Part shown: positions 1-26,952 of the stretch, one piece after another
How the letters are laid out: each line of letters opens with the position of its first letter
How positions within the stretch are numbered: the first letter of the stretch is position 1
Assembly (NCBI GenBank): GCA_013076295.1
Contig: RQOL01000863.1
Span: 1,926,180-1,990,179 of the forward strand
Source: Sanderia malayensis
Taxonomy: Eukaryota > Cnidaria > Scyphozoa > Semaeostomeae > Pelagiidae
Reading direction: 5' to 3'
DNA length: 64,000 nt
Notes under the pieces: model-generated
Database searches by the model: none
The model's input: the letters and a program-made list of their open reading frames with translations, nothing else
Told to the model about the DNA's origin: nothing
Made by a program: the position numbers and the translations under genes

Positions 1-974
1 AATGTATGTAACATCATTTTGAGTTACTGCAGTTTGCAAAAGACCATGGATTGACCACCAGCAGGACTAAACAGCTGATAAAAGAGACTTCAATTGAAGA
101 TAAATACAATGGTTCTTATCATATACCTTGGTAGCTAACCCTTTCGGGGTGCAAAGCTGATCCGCCAGTTTATTCCATACCTCGGATTAAACTGTTGATT
201 GCCTGTTAAAAGTAATAATGAACGTTAATCGGTCGATAGTTGAATTATATAGCATTCGAGTTAACTTGTATTTGGTTTATAAAAGATTAGTTCCTGATTG
301 AAACATGTTTGAAACCTGGCTGCAATAACAGGTGGGCGCAGTGAAGCGTTGAGCCAAATCATAGAACCATACAAGTTAATTCGAGTTCAATAAACCTGAT
401 TAGCATCCTCAATAAAGACGGAGCGGTCAAAGACATCTGATCCTCTACTGACTAAAACTCACTACAATATGAAATAAAAAGATCGGTCATAAGATTGGAC
501 ATTTCAAGTCTAAACAGAAAAAACTCACATGGAGTATACAGTACTGAGACATGTCTCTGTCAGACATAAACATTGCAAATATTATTAAAGCCCCGGTGTT
601 CAAAGAACTTCAATATAAAATTCCCATGGACCACTGAATTCAGTGAATAAGTTTCAAGGTGCTATATTGTACGGTGTTTACAATGGTGCTTCGCCCATTG
701 TCACAGCTTACTTCCATAGAATGCTACCTATAACTCCTATATCGCTTAGAGTATGGTCTTTTAACACATACCAAGAAATACTCCAGACAAAAGGTATTTT
801 TAAAAGTTCAGAGCAGTCTGAAAGAGCAAAGATCATACACGGGAGTAATAAAATATAGATTTTAAAGACAAGAAAATTCAAAATTATAAGGAACTGTAAA
901 ACAATTGATAGAATGCCCAAATAAGCACAAAAACATTGCAATCAGCTTCATACGATAGCTGTCTGCTTAGCACG
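1..974. other. Upstream region of the M2 peptidase gene, no gene seen
   Basis: No coding exon could be supported here. A 71-codon open frame at 643-858 on the plus strand has no recognisable domain and no convincing splice partner. The stretch probably holds the promoter and 5' untranslated region of the peptidase gene whose start codon lies at 975; no TATA box or other site stands out. Confidence 0.5.
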
Positions 975-3900
975 ATGCTTGTCCTGAGACTACTATGCAC
1001 TTTATTTATGGTTCGAGTACTGACGTGTACAAGTGTCCAAGAAGCGGAGACATTCCTTCAGAAATACAACAAATATGCAGCCATGCTAAGCAAGATGACA
1101 TCGGAAATATCGTGGGGCCTTACGTTTGGCAATGTCCCGAAAAAGAAGGTGAAATATGCGGTTGCAATGCAAAGAAAAGCGGGAAAATACACCAAGATAC
1201 TCAATGACAAAGCAGAGATTATCTACAACAACACCAAGGACTTGGGTAATCTGCCCAGAGATGTTAGCAGGCAGCTCTGGTTAATCACCGAGATACCGAC
1301 CCCGAGAAACGAAGTAGACGCCAAACAGTTATCCAAAACTACACATATTATGACAAAAATCTATACCCATACTACGGTGAGACTCAACAACTGTGTCTAG
1401 ATTTTCCATGGAACTGTGTAACGTGGATATTCATAGCTTGTTGTCTAAGCAGTAGCTTTTATAATAAACTAACTGGAAATTAACAGCTTTGGATTACCTG
1501 CAATATCCTTAATCAATCGGTAAGATCTTCTCTCGATTCAAATGATCCTCAGTCTGTTCAAGAAATCCTTACAGAAATCATAAGATCACCACTCTATTCA
1601 TACGATCTTAGTCTATTCCTGAAGTCTTTAGCCTATTCATATGATCCTCCATAGTCTATTCGAGCGAGCCCCAGCTTGCAGGCTGTAATGCCGCACATAG
1701 CTATCTTGCATCAACATCGGTAGAACATATGGAACGCAATATGACTCCCTGCAAAGTTGGTCTATGCATATGGTTCTTAATCTTCCATAATATCTCACTC
1801 TATTCATAATATCCTCACTCTGATTATTAATTATGCCCACTCTATTTATAATATCTCATTCTATTCATAATATCCTGACTCTATTCTTAACATTCTCACG
1901 CTAACTATTAATTATTCCCACTCTATTCATAATATCTCACTCTATTCATAATATCCTCATTCTAATTATTCCCACACTATTTAAACGGTTTCAGGTAAAA
2001 ATAAAAGTGAAAGGGAAAGTTCGGAAACTTCAATTGAACGCTCACCTAATGAAAGCTTTCAAGAAAGTGACACCGGAGCGACTGGGCGAAATGCTTTGGT
2101 CGTGGAAAGCGTGGCGGGCCGCAGTTGGGCCTAAAATCAAGCCACATTTCATCAAAATGGTCCAACTATCAAACAAAGGGGCACAGCAGAGGGGTTACAA
2201 AGATTTGGGACACCTCTGGCAGTCGGATCACGACATGAAGGCGGAAAAATTCATACAAAAAACTGCTCAACTGAACAAAGAAATTCAGAGGTTTTATAAG
2301 AAGCTTCATGCTTACGTTCGATTCAAATTAAGGTGAAAACATTGATAAAAATCCCAATGCAACTACTCAACTATGATGATCTATAGCGTGCAGCTAATTG
2401 ATAAAATTATCGGCTTAAACTTGCTGCTATTTGCAATACATTCATTACACAGCTTCAATGTCTTGATACTCTGCCTCAATACCCTTGCAAGTGATTATGA
2501 GGACGGGGGTTTATTCGATATAAGGGGTTATCGGAGAATTTGGGTACTGTAGCTTAGATATACTGCATTAGAACATGATTTTGAAAAACATATTCTCCTA
2601 CTGTTCTCAGAAAAAGTTTAGGAGACAATGTGATCGATGAAAATGGGATGATGCCAGCTCACCTTTTTGGAATGTGGCCAAACAGCTGGGAAAACGTTTA
2701 CCACAACGTTGCTCCTCTCCCTTCCAAGAAACTGCCAGACATAACTAAAAAAATGAAAGAAAAAGGCATGAAAAAGATGACCTTGGTAAAAATGGCTGAA
2801 AAATTCTTCACAGACATCGGTAAGTGGCAACGAGAAACACTGCACTAGATGTACCCCCTAAAGACGGAACATTGTATTATTAAAATCTATAGAAGACTGT
2901 ATTGCTTCACGTGGGGTCATCTCTAGAAAACTGTAGGATTCGTGTTGTTTGCAGGGTTCGAACGCGCACCAAAGACGTTTTGGACAAAGTCGGTTTTCAA
3001 GAAACAGAAAAAGAAAACGCCATGTTTGGCTGCTGCCTCTGACATTGGTAAAGGAGATGTGAGGTAAGCGCATGGCAGCAAAATCCACTTGTAAAAAGAC
3101 CATTACAATTACCCCCAGTCAAATAAACAGTCAGTCGTTCACAATCAATTAAAGCTGATTAATTTCCAGGGGGTACAATGTCATTGCCCAGACGTGAGCA
3201 TATCAACAAGGCTTCAATATAGACATTGTCCTTCTAGGACGTATGAATGTTGTTTTGCATTGAAAGTATTTGCATTCTTCCAGGATAAAAATGCCGTGTC
3301 TCGGCGTCTCCGAGCAACAGCTGAAGACCCTTTACCACGAAATGGGCCACATAAAATACTACCAGTCTTACGTCAAGCAGCCGTACGTTTATCGAAAGGC
3401 AGCGAATCAAGGCATCCAAGAAGCCGTCGGTGATGCCATTGCCTTGTCGTTAGCTGTGCCGTCGCATTTGAAAACGATCGGTCTGCTCGATGAGATACAA
3501 GATGATAAAGGTATGTTTTTGGTATGCGTATGCTACTTGGTCGGAGAGGGGCATTAAATAGGTCATTCGAGGCATTGAGAAATTGCAATGTTCAAGAAAA
3601 TCAATAAATTATAAAGAGGACTTCACTGCATTGTTCAATGAAATCAATCTGTCAATGTATCATTGATGCAAGCTTCTCTTCAGAAGAAGCTTGCATCAGA
3701 ATCTTTATCCGAGACTATATACTGTGTTACAGGTGAGGATCTGAACTTCTTGATGCGACAAGCTCTAAAAATGGTGACAATGGCGGTATACGCATACTCA
3801 GTCGAACTGTGGAGATGGTCCGTGTTCCGTGGGGACACTAAGCCGAACAGGTATAATGCGGACTGGTGGAAAATCCGGAACAGGATCATGGGCATTAAGT

Positions 3901-4579
3901 CACCAATCCCGAGATCGGAAAGCCAATTCGATCCGGGCTGTTTTCCTCACATCAATAAGAATAGAGAGTACATACCTTATTTCAGCAGTAACATTATGCA
4001 GTACACCATGCATAAGGCTATGTGCAATGCTGCAGGCATTACCAAACCGATCTTCAAGTGCACGATCTGCAAGTCAAAGAAAGCTGGTAAAAAACTCCGG
4101 TAAGATCAATGTTGTGGTTAATACTCTGAAGGGGAAACCTTTCTGGGGAAGAAAATTTCGCGAATTGAAAAAAGAGAAATCTTTTAAATCAATTTTTGCG
4201 ATTTTGAGCCAAGTTCTTCCCGTAAAAATTCTTCCCTTAAAGTAATATAAATAGCAACCTCGCTTTACTATTAACGGTGGCAAGCGTACAAATGCTATAG
4301 CAACACCAAGCAGTGAAGAAAAAGTTAAAAATACGCATAGAACCCATTTTCAAATCAATGTTAATTCTAGTGTGTAATTTGCTTTTTTCCAGGGCCCTGA
4401 TGTCACTTGGTAGATCAAAAACCTGGCAAGAAACGATTAAAGTATTGACTGGAGAGCCTGACATTACGACGGATGCCTTGTTGGAATACTACAGCCCATT
4501 GGAGAAGTGGTTGGACAATCATAGAAAACAGAACGGTTATCGACTTGGATGGACACTAAGTGATGAAAAAGGAGGTTGA
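975..4579 (+). CDS. Secreted single-domain angiotensin-converting-enzyme-like peptidase (family M2)
   Basis: Seven exons: 975-1376, 1995-2332, 2611-2819, 2955-3063, 3284-3510, 3733-4099, 4393-4579. All introns are GT-AG and the frame is continuous for 612 residues, the usual size of single-domain M2 enzymes. Known family role: zinc dipeptidyl carboxypeptidase acting on extracellular peptides. Seen: a hydrophobic signal peptide from Met1 (residues about 1-20); zinc motif HEMGH at 371-375; third zinc ligand E399 in QEAVGD, 28 residues after H371 as in human ACE; conserved blocks ENVYHNV, WWKIR and YNADWW; C-terminal LGW near the end. No C-terminal membrane anchor, so probably secreted. The start at 975 was chosen because it opens directly on the signal peptide; an in-frame ATG at 936 would put 13 extra residues before it. 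Odd: the residues matching ACE H353, K511 and R522 are L341, F499 and P510, so substrate and chloride binding should differ. Convergent with the GPCR gene downstream. Confidence 0.93.
1495..1985. repeat. Degenerate tandem repeat filling intron 1 of the M2 peptidase gene
   Basis: Much of the intron between 1377 and 1994 is built of imperfect units around 'ctattcataatatcctcact', with an older divergent block at about 1500-1660 ('gatcctcagtctattca'). Unit length drifts between roughly 20 and 45 bases. No coding potential is seen. Confidence 0.75.
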
Positions 4580-4751
4580 ATGCGAAGCAAGATTCGAGAA
4601 CGAGGTTGAATAGGAAACAAGATTTAAGAACGAGGTTGAATAGGAAGCAAGATTCGAGAACGAGGTTGAATAAGATACAAGATTCGAGAAGGAGGTTGAA
4701 TAAGATAAAAGATTTGAGAAGGAGGTTGAATAGAAAATAAAATTCGAGAAG
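4572..4751. repeat. 30-bp minisatellite, six copies, overlapping the stop codon of the M2 peptidase
   Basis: Six consecutive 30-base units beginning 'gaggttgaat' run exactly from 4572 to 4751. The TGA stop of the peptidase (4577-4579) lies in the first unit. Because 30 is a multiple of three, the same in-frame TGA recurs in the following units, so readthrough could not extend the protein. The array ends just before the AATAAA at 4760 and so is probably part of the 3' untranslated region. Confidence 0.9.
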
Positions 4752-4759
4752 AATGTTTG

Positions 4760-4765
4760 AATAAA
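4760..4765 (+). promoter_or_regulatory. Candidate polyadenylation signal of the M2 peptidase gene
   Basis: A canonical AATAAA hexamer lies 180 bases after the stop codon, directly after the minisatellite. It is the first such hexamer downstream of the coding region, so it is a reasonable candidate for 3' end formation. Confidence 0.5.
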
Positions 4766-5192
4766 AATGAAAATATCATGCGAAGTTTGAGAGTCTTGAA
4801 GCTATAAAAATTGAAAGAACAAACAATGAATTTGCATGGAATTATTTTATTTTATTATATTATTAACTATATTATTTTACTTTATTATGTTTTACTTTAT
4901 CATGTTATGTTTGTGCATGCGGCTATTTTTTAGTGAATACATTTTAAATTGCGCAATTCTCTCTTAATTGTTTAAGGATAAAATCTAAAACACATCAAGA
5001 AATCTAAACAGAAGCATAAATAATTAATGACTTGATTAATATATAATGATATTCTAAAAACTTTGTCCCTTCCATTGCACAAGGCAGACCAGCAAATACG
5101 ATTTTAAAACAATTTACCCCCTGAGAAATCATAGTTTTCTTGTGGATTATGAACAGGGCGTGCTGATAACTGCAGGGGGTGTACACTTGTAC
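4766..5192. other. AT-rich spacer between convergent genes
   Basis: This short interval separates the 3' ends of the M2 peptidase (+) and the GPCR (-). It includes a T/A-rich stretch at about 4840-4920 ('ttattatattat' and similar) and no supported gene. Confidence 0.6.
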
Positions 5193-6482
5193 TTATTTGC
5201 AACGCACTTTGCGCCATATACGCTTAAACGCAACGCGAAACTGCCTGCTGCATAGGCCGTATACAATCGGATTCAGGGCGACTTTAGCGTCTATCATTGT
5301 AACGATGAATATGAGAAAGTTCTTCTTGAAGGCGACGACTTTAGAGAGATTGAGAATGGTTACAATCAACGCCGGTATCCAACACAATACGTAAACAACA
5401 ACAACGGCAAACATTACCAACGTTACTTCCAACTCGATATCATGCGATGGACGTCTGGGGTCTCCGCGCGGCTTTTTCCGCGTCCAAGAAGAGCTGCTTT
5501 GAGAAGTCGCTTCTTCACTCGCTTGTCTTTGTTGTTTGAAGCATTTCTCGCGTCTTTTGCCGTCCTTAAAGGGAAGAACAAACGGCTTGCTATCATTACG
5601 ACTTGCAACAGATCTCTCCTTCCCAGTGGCTTCAGATACATTTACCGTGGTTTCGCCTTCGCCGAGCGGCGTCATGGTGCCTGCCATTGAACGCAAATTG
5701 CTGTTGGGTGCCGCTACAGTGGAAGGAAGCGGTGCGCACGCGTTGCCTAGCTGCACTCCAACGGTACAATTGTGCCTCCGCACGGCACGAAACAACTTGT
5801 AGTAGCAAAATACAAGAATAGGGAGCGTCACACCCACATTACAAATGTAATAAATTGATCTGAACCCTATATTCTCTTTACTCCATGTAACAAAACAAAC
5901 ACCATGAGATCTACTGAAGGTGTACCTTCCCATTCCGAACACAGGCAAAAGACCGATGATTATGGTCGTAATTGAAATAGAACCACCGTAAAGTAATGCT
6001 TTTTTGAGCGTGAAAACTTTGTTAAACGAGTTGGTCTTGATGACTTTAAAATATCGAACAATTGCAATCATGGCAAGGAGCAAAGCCGGTTGACAGGAAC
6101 CAATCGTTCTTAGCACACCGATCACTTGGCAATAGACTGCGTTCATTGACGTAGCGTCTTGAAATTGGTTGACGATCTTTGTTGGTAAAATCACAAGTAC
6201 TTTAATGAGGTCAACGATTGCCAACTGAGCTACATACATGTGCGTGATGTTACGCAGAGAAGGCACGGCGCAGAAAGCGATTATGACGAGTAGATTGCCA
6301 ATCGCTCCGACGATTGCAATTATAATCGTCAAAATAAGATTCACGATTACCTCTGTATCCAACATTGTATTGTCTCCGAATCGAATGCAAGACTGAATCT
6401 TAGTCTCAAACTCAAGAGTGAATCTACAGCGTGGATGAATCTTGGTGCCGAATATCAAGCTTAGCGAATGTATTTGATGCAA
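5193..6482 (-). CDS. Intronless rhodopsin-like (class A) G-protein-coupled receptor, ligand unknown
   Basis: A single open frame of 429 codons encodes seven hydrophobic segments with class A signatures: GNLLVI in TM1 (Asn1.50), LAIVDL in TM2 (Asp2.50), Cys in YCQVIG before TM3 pairing with Cys in HGVCF of extracellular loop 2, CWIP in TM6 and NPIVY in TM7. The TM3 DRY motif reads VRY, with the arginine kept and the acidic residue lost. The third intracellular loop is long (about 115 residues), Ser/Thr-rich and basic. The protein ends in a basic amphipathic segment. The first 39 codons look unlike a receptor N-terminus, so translation may start at the internal Met codon 6363-6365, giving about 390 residues. 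There is no Schiff-base lysine (Asp occupies the opsin K296 position), so it is not an opsin. Closest general resemblance is to melatonin/opsin-like orphan receptors; subtype is not assigned. Confidence 0.9.
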   Translation of the reverse strand: MHQIHSLSLIFGTKIHPRCRFTLEFETKIQSCIRFGDNTMLDTEVIVNLILTIIIAIVGAIGNLLVIIAFCAVPSLRNITHMYVAQLAIVDLIKVLVILPTKIVNQFQDATSMNAVYCQVIGVLRTIGSCQPALLLAMIAIVRYFKVIKTNSFNKVFTLKKALLYGGSISITTIIIGLLPVFGMGRYTFSRSHGVCFVTWSKENIGFRSIYYICNVGVTLPILVFCYYKLFRAVRRHNCTVGVQLGNACAPLPSTVAAPNSNLRSMAGTMTPLGEGETTVNVSEATGKERSVASRNDSKPFVLPFKDGKRREKCFKQQRQASEEATSQSSSSWTRKKPRGDPRRPSHDIELEVTLVMFAVVVVYVLCWIPALIVTILNLSKVVAFKKNFLIFIVTMIDAKVALNPIVYGLCSRQFRVAFKRIWRKVRCK

Positions 6483-7317
6483 ATGATTACTTCACACAAA
6501 CTCCTTGATAGAGCTTTGATTATTTGCTTTAAACACAGTCAAGAACAGAACAATGTTTAATCCAAGTCCTCAATATATATTACTATGATAAACCCTGTCA
6601 TCAATCATTTTATTGCTAAACCAATAAAATCTTGATAGGTCCAACTTTTTACAAACCCTTCATAGATCAGATCTTCACCAAGTCAATTTGATAAATTCAA
6701 ATCTTTAAATAAGAACAATCTTTACAAGACCTTTAATAGATTCAGAGTTTATCAAGTCGTTACCTCTATACTGCTAGGACAGCTTCACCTAAACAACTTC
6801 AGAATTGACCACTCAACGCGTTAAGACGAAGCGCAAATGTTTGCGATTCCCAAAGCGCCAAACTATAATGACCAGCTGAAGCATAATAGCTACGAATCGT
6901 AAAAAATTATAATGCGATTGAATGAGCTTCCACGCAATGCAAGACAAAGCTGTCATTGCATGGTACTTCCATCACAAACAATGTCATAAGTGTGAGTAAC
7001 TAACAACAACATGGCTCTTGCAATGTGGCTTAGCTCAGTTCGGCAAAGCCCAATAAACGAATGCAGATATGCATTAAGTAATTCTATTCGGAATGACCTT
7101 GCCCGACGAACAGCTGAGAACAGGGGATTGAGCTCATTCAAGCAACATCCTGTGACTTCATGTTCGTTGCAACGAAAAACAATCAACAAAGAAAGTCATT
7201 GTTATACAAATATTCACATCCCTACAGTTCCATTGCAAATGGATGCCTGCTCCACTTAGGAGGATATATGTTAATGCGGTAGCAAAAATATTCTTTCCTT
7301 CCTTTGAATAATATCGT

Positions 7318-7383
7318 AATGCAAGATAAGTACAAGCAAGCAAGATAAATAAAAGCAAGCAAGATAAGTACAAGCAAGCAAGA
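7318..7383. repeat. Short tandem repeat of 'aagcaagcaagata'
   Basis: About three imperfect copies of 'gtacaagcaagcaagataa' occur in a row. The motif creates minus-strand open frames rich in Leu, Ala and Cys that are not genes. Confidence 0.75.
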
Positions 7384-9326
7384 TACTATTTGATAAACGT
7401 GGCTTGAGCGAAGATAAGAATCAATTAGTCGATCGGTGACGACTATACCCGCAACTCGGGACAAATTATCGAGGCCATCTCAATATGGCGGTTTAAGTAG
7501 CGCCGGGTAAACAAAATTAATAATGGCGTGGTGTATTTTTAATGCGATTGAGCTACCTGTTTGCGGTTTTCAGTTTACAGATGCAGTGAACACGAAAGGT
7601 TAATTTCATTTAGCACCTTATTAGTGCAAAAGCACGCTTTAACTCATCTTGATGCCCACGTGTTGTGACCTGATTCACTGGTCATTACGCGTGGTATTAC
7701 GTAATGACACTTTGTGCAATGTAGTTGCAAAAATAATTTTGATGATCATGATTTAAACTCATTAGTTTTGCTTAAGAGACAGCTTATTAACAAGCAAAGA
7801 CTAGGACTGTGTTTTGGTAAAAATTAAGCAGCTCCAAGGCTCATTGAGAAAATTTAAGCAAATGCAGAAAAATATACCGAACACAGAATGATATGTGGTC
7901 CAAGTTACTTGTGAGCATCAAAACCTGTTGGTTTAAAAGAATTGAAAACGGATTTAGTGAATTTCCTTTTACAAACTTTAAGAAACTCGTAAGCCACTGC
8001 AAGGGCTGAAATCTCAGATATTTTGAGTCTAACCTGGACTGGAGCAAAACCATCGAGTAGAGTTCGTAGGTACTTAAATGGCATGGCTGCTCTGCTGTCA
8101 AATTGTATATTTTTGCCTAAAACTCGCACTTCTGGAGGGGTGTGAAGTGTTGGTAAATGAAATTTTAAATTTAAATGTTGCTGTAAGTGCTTTAACGTCA
8201 AAAACTACGCAGAAACGAAGAAAAAAGGTTAAGCCTTTGAATAAAATCAGTATAATCATGACATGATATTGAAATATTTGAGTTAAAAAATTATAAATAG
8301 ATGAAGAAGTTCGAACAGTAAATTATTACGATTCAGTCTGTTTTGAGATAAAAAAGCAAGACCAAACTTGGAATTTGAAAAAGAGATAGGTTAGGTACGA
8401 CATTTTTGGGCCTAAGACTTCCCATGCTGACAGCATGCAGAACTTGAAATTTTGTTTCGATATATTTTCGCCACAAATACTTTCTATAAACAATACAGAA
8501 ATTATGAGCAATACATGCTTATATCACAAACCTTTTCCTTTGCTTTCTTCGTAAACCATTTCCCAGCTTTTAAGCTTGTAAAGTGGAGCACCTCGTGGAA
8601 GCAAAAATTTCTTGGACAAGGCACCAAAAAGATGGCTGGTTGGCGTGCAAATATTCGCGGGCTCACACACAAGAACAGGAATACAAAGCAACACAACAAC
8701 AATTTGACTCGAACTGCGTACGCAGGGGCCAAGTTCGAGCCCTAGGCCCCCAAAAGGCAAAAAATAATCAAAATTCCATGCATAAGTTTTCGCCTTTTTC
8801 AAACAATGAATTGCATAATTATATGACTTTAGAATAAAACATATTTACACGGGAAATAACTTCTTCAGATAAAACAAACCAACATTGTATTTTAATTCTA
8901 TATTTCACGGGTCACGTAACATTGTTGTTAACTGAACAAAATTGAAATATAAACAGTTACTTAATTCAGCCATCTTATCTTCGTTAATCACTTACAGAAC
9001 CACTTTGTTCCATATTGGCCAAATATTGGTACAAAATAATAACAATAATAATTTGTAATATAATAAGTAAGATAAATGAGTTAGAAACCTCGGATAAATA
9101 TTCTAGAAATTAAGGGTCCCATTCGGTTGGCCAACGTGACCTTATGGGAATAAAAATAAGATTGCTAGTGGGAATAAAGTATGTATGATACAGCGGGTAT
9201 ACAAATATAGCAGAATAATAACCTAGGAATTGCGAACTAGTACGCAAGGCTTAAAAAATGTAACGAAAATACAGAATTGTACGAGGTATACAAAGCAACA
9301 AAATAATACACAGATCTCTAGTTGAC

Positions 9327-9786
9327 TACCGTAAATCCTCGAATAAGCCCCCACGTTCGAATAAGCGCCCCCCTCGATTAAGCCCCCACCTAAAAAATCA
9401 TTTTTGCAAATAAGCCCCCCCCTCGAATAAGCCCCCATGGGGTCTTATTCGAGGGAAGCATAAGTGCTGAACAATATCTTAATTCGAGAAAGCCCCACAG
9501 GACAATAGCTATACAGTATCACTTCCTTTGACTCGAGACAAAAAAGCAAAAAGAAACGCGATTTTCGTGATGATAAACAAATTATAATGTTTGTTAGACC
9601 TTCACACAGCACTTTGTGAAAAAACAGCACTTTTTGATGTCGTCTTTTTTCTGTCAACCTTTGAGGAAAAAGCAAAACTTTGAAATAAGCCCCCCCCTCG
9701 AATAAGCCCTCCCCTCGAATAAGCCCCCACCCAAAAATTCATTTTTGCAAATAAGCCCCCGGGGGCTTATTCGAGGATTTACGGTA
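9327..9786. mobile_element. Inverted-repeat element, family A copy 1 (about 460 bp)
   Basis: Begins TACCGTAAATCCTCGAATAA and ends with the exact inverse complement of that sequence at 9786. The inside is filled with short blocks of 'cgaataagccccc' in both orientations, so it can fold on itself. No open frame for a transposase is present, so it is non-autonomous. Similar ends recur at 10838-10968 and, more distantly, at 51234-51434. Confidence 0.8.
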
Positions 9787-10837
9787 ATCAAATTTCAGTT
9801 CCAGAAAATAAGAAATCGTCAAAGTATATGCTGTAAATGAAAAACGTTCTTGAAACTGATCGGGTAAATTAATAACGCAACAAAGAAATCCGGCCGGTGA
9901 ATAAAATAAGAGATTCGCTATTGTTGTCAATAATGTTCTGATAAAACTCAATGAAATAAAATAGTGTACTTCTTAGACAAGATATGTAGGCCCATTCTCA
10001 AGATCATACGATCAACACCCAAGCACCGAAGGAGGTTCAAATTCACAAATTTTTAATTTCTTTCTGTTTTAGAAACTGCAAACGGGAAGTGAGAGGTCTC
10101 CGAAATTCCAATCAGTTAATAACTCTAATAATCTTCACTGAATTTAAATTGAATATATATATAATATATAAGCAGAAATAGAAGTTATATATACGAGTTA
10201 ACATATCCAGTCTAAATAATAATAGTTCATCTATATCTCAACATAGAATGTCTTTGGAGAATCTACATCTTGCAACCATTCGGACGAATATTTGTCTGGA
10301 TGACGCGATGCTGTACATCATAATAACATCGAACTTATCATAATCTCAACCTAGGCCCATCAAAGAATGTTCAGCCTTAGTTGAGAAATCTCCACGTGTG
10401 GCAGTTTTATATGAACATGCACTAGGCTTCGTTATTAACCTTTCTCTGAAGAGAAGAGCTTGATAGCAAGAATCGTGCAAACTTACTTCAGTGATGGTTA
10501 TCTTGAGGTTCCAACATTCTTCATAATTTGTTTCATATTTCTAGAAGGAGATTGAAACGATTAATTCAGAAAATCGGAGAGTCTTAACTCCCTGAAAACG
10601 CATCAAAAGCAAAGCGTATGACCAGGACCTTCGGGGGGTTAATGTATGACAAAACGTAAGTCACTACTAGACTCACATTGTAAGTTATTTTTGAATCCTT
10701 CGATCTGAAAAGAGATTGAAGCAAATTATTAGCACAATGAGTAAGTTCCATATTGGTACAGCAGAAATTAACAAATAGAAGAATCTTCAAGGGTCGAGGA
10801 AAAACCAAGTCGTCAATCTTCAACGGGGTGAAAGGAT

Positions 10838-10968
10838 TACAGTAAATCCTCGAATTGCCCCCCCCCCGAATAAGCCCCACCCTAGGACTACAAATTGTTA
10901 ATAAGCCCCCCTCTGAAAATGTCAAAAATAAATAAGCCCCCAGGGGGTTCATTCGAGGATTTACGGTA
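10838..10968. mobile_element. Inverted-repeat element, family A copy 2 (131 bp)
   Basis: Begins 'tacagtaaatcctcgaa' and ends 'cgaggatttacggta', matching the ends of the 9327-9786 element. It lies just below the liprin-alpha stop codon. It has no coding capacity. Confidence 0.8.
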
Positions 10969-11032
10969 AAGGGTGAAGTTCGCGATTCTTGGCCCGGGTT
11001 GGGGCTGAAAGATTCACAAGGTTAAAGAGCAA

Positions 11033-26952
<15,920 letters not shown>

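Larger units (their letters stand above)
6483..11032. other. 4.5 kb intergenic region, repeats only
   Basis: Lies between the 5' end of the GPCR and the 3' end of liprin-alpha. It contains a short tandem repeat (7318-7383) and two related inverted-repeat elements (9327-9786 and 10838-10968). Open frames here (for example 7905-8201 on the minus strand and 8452-8745 on the plus strand) show no recognisable domain. The GPCR promoter should lie just above 6482, but I see no distinctive site. Confidence 0.6.

Noticed and set aside
320..360. tRNA-like A box ('ggtgggcgcagtgaagcg')
   Set aside because: No matching B box or cloverleaf could be found around it.
3170..3191. Extra exon in the M2 peptidase after the 'tttccag' acceptor
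   Set aside because: It would run into an in-frame stop, and joining 3063 directly to 3284 gives a perfect match to ACE spacing before the zinc motif.
5193..6482. Opsin identity for the GPCR
   Set aside because: The lysine needed for retinal is absent; the nearby Lys in TM7 is two positions off.
7905..8201. 98-codon minus-strand frame
   Set aside because: No domain or splice partner recognised; it could be a transposon remnant but nothing shows this.
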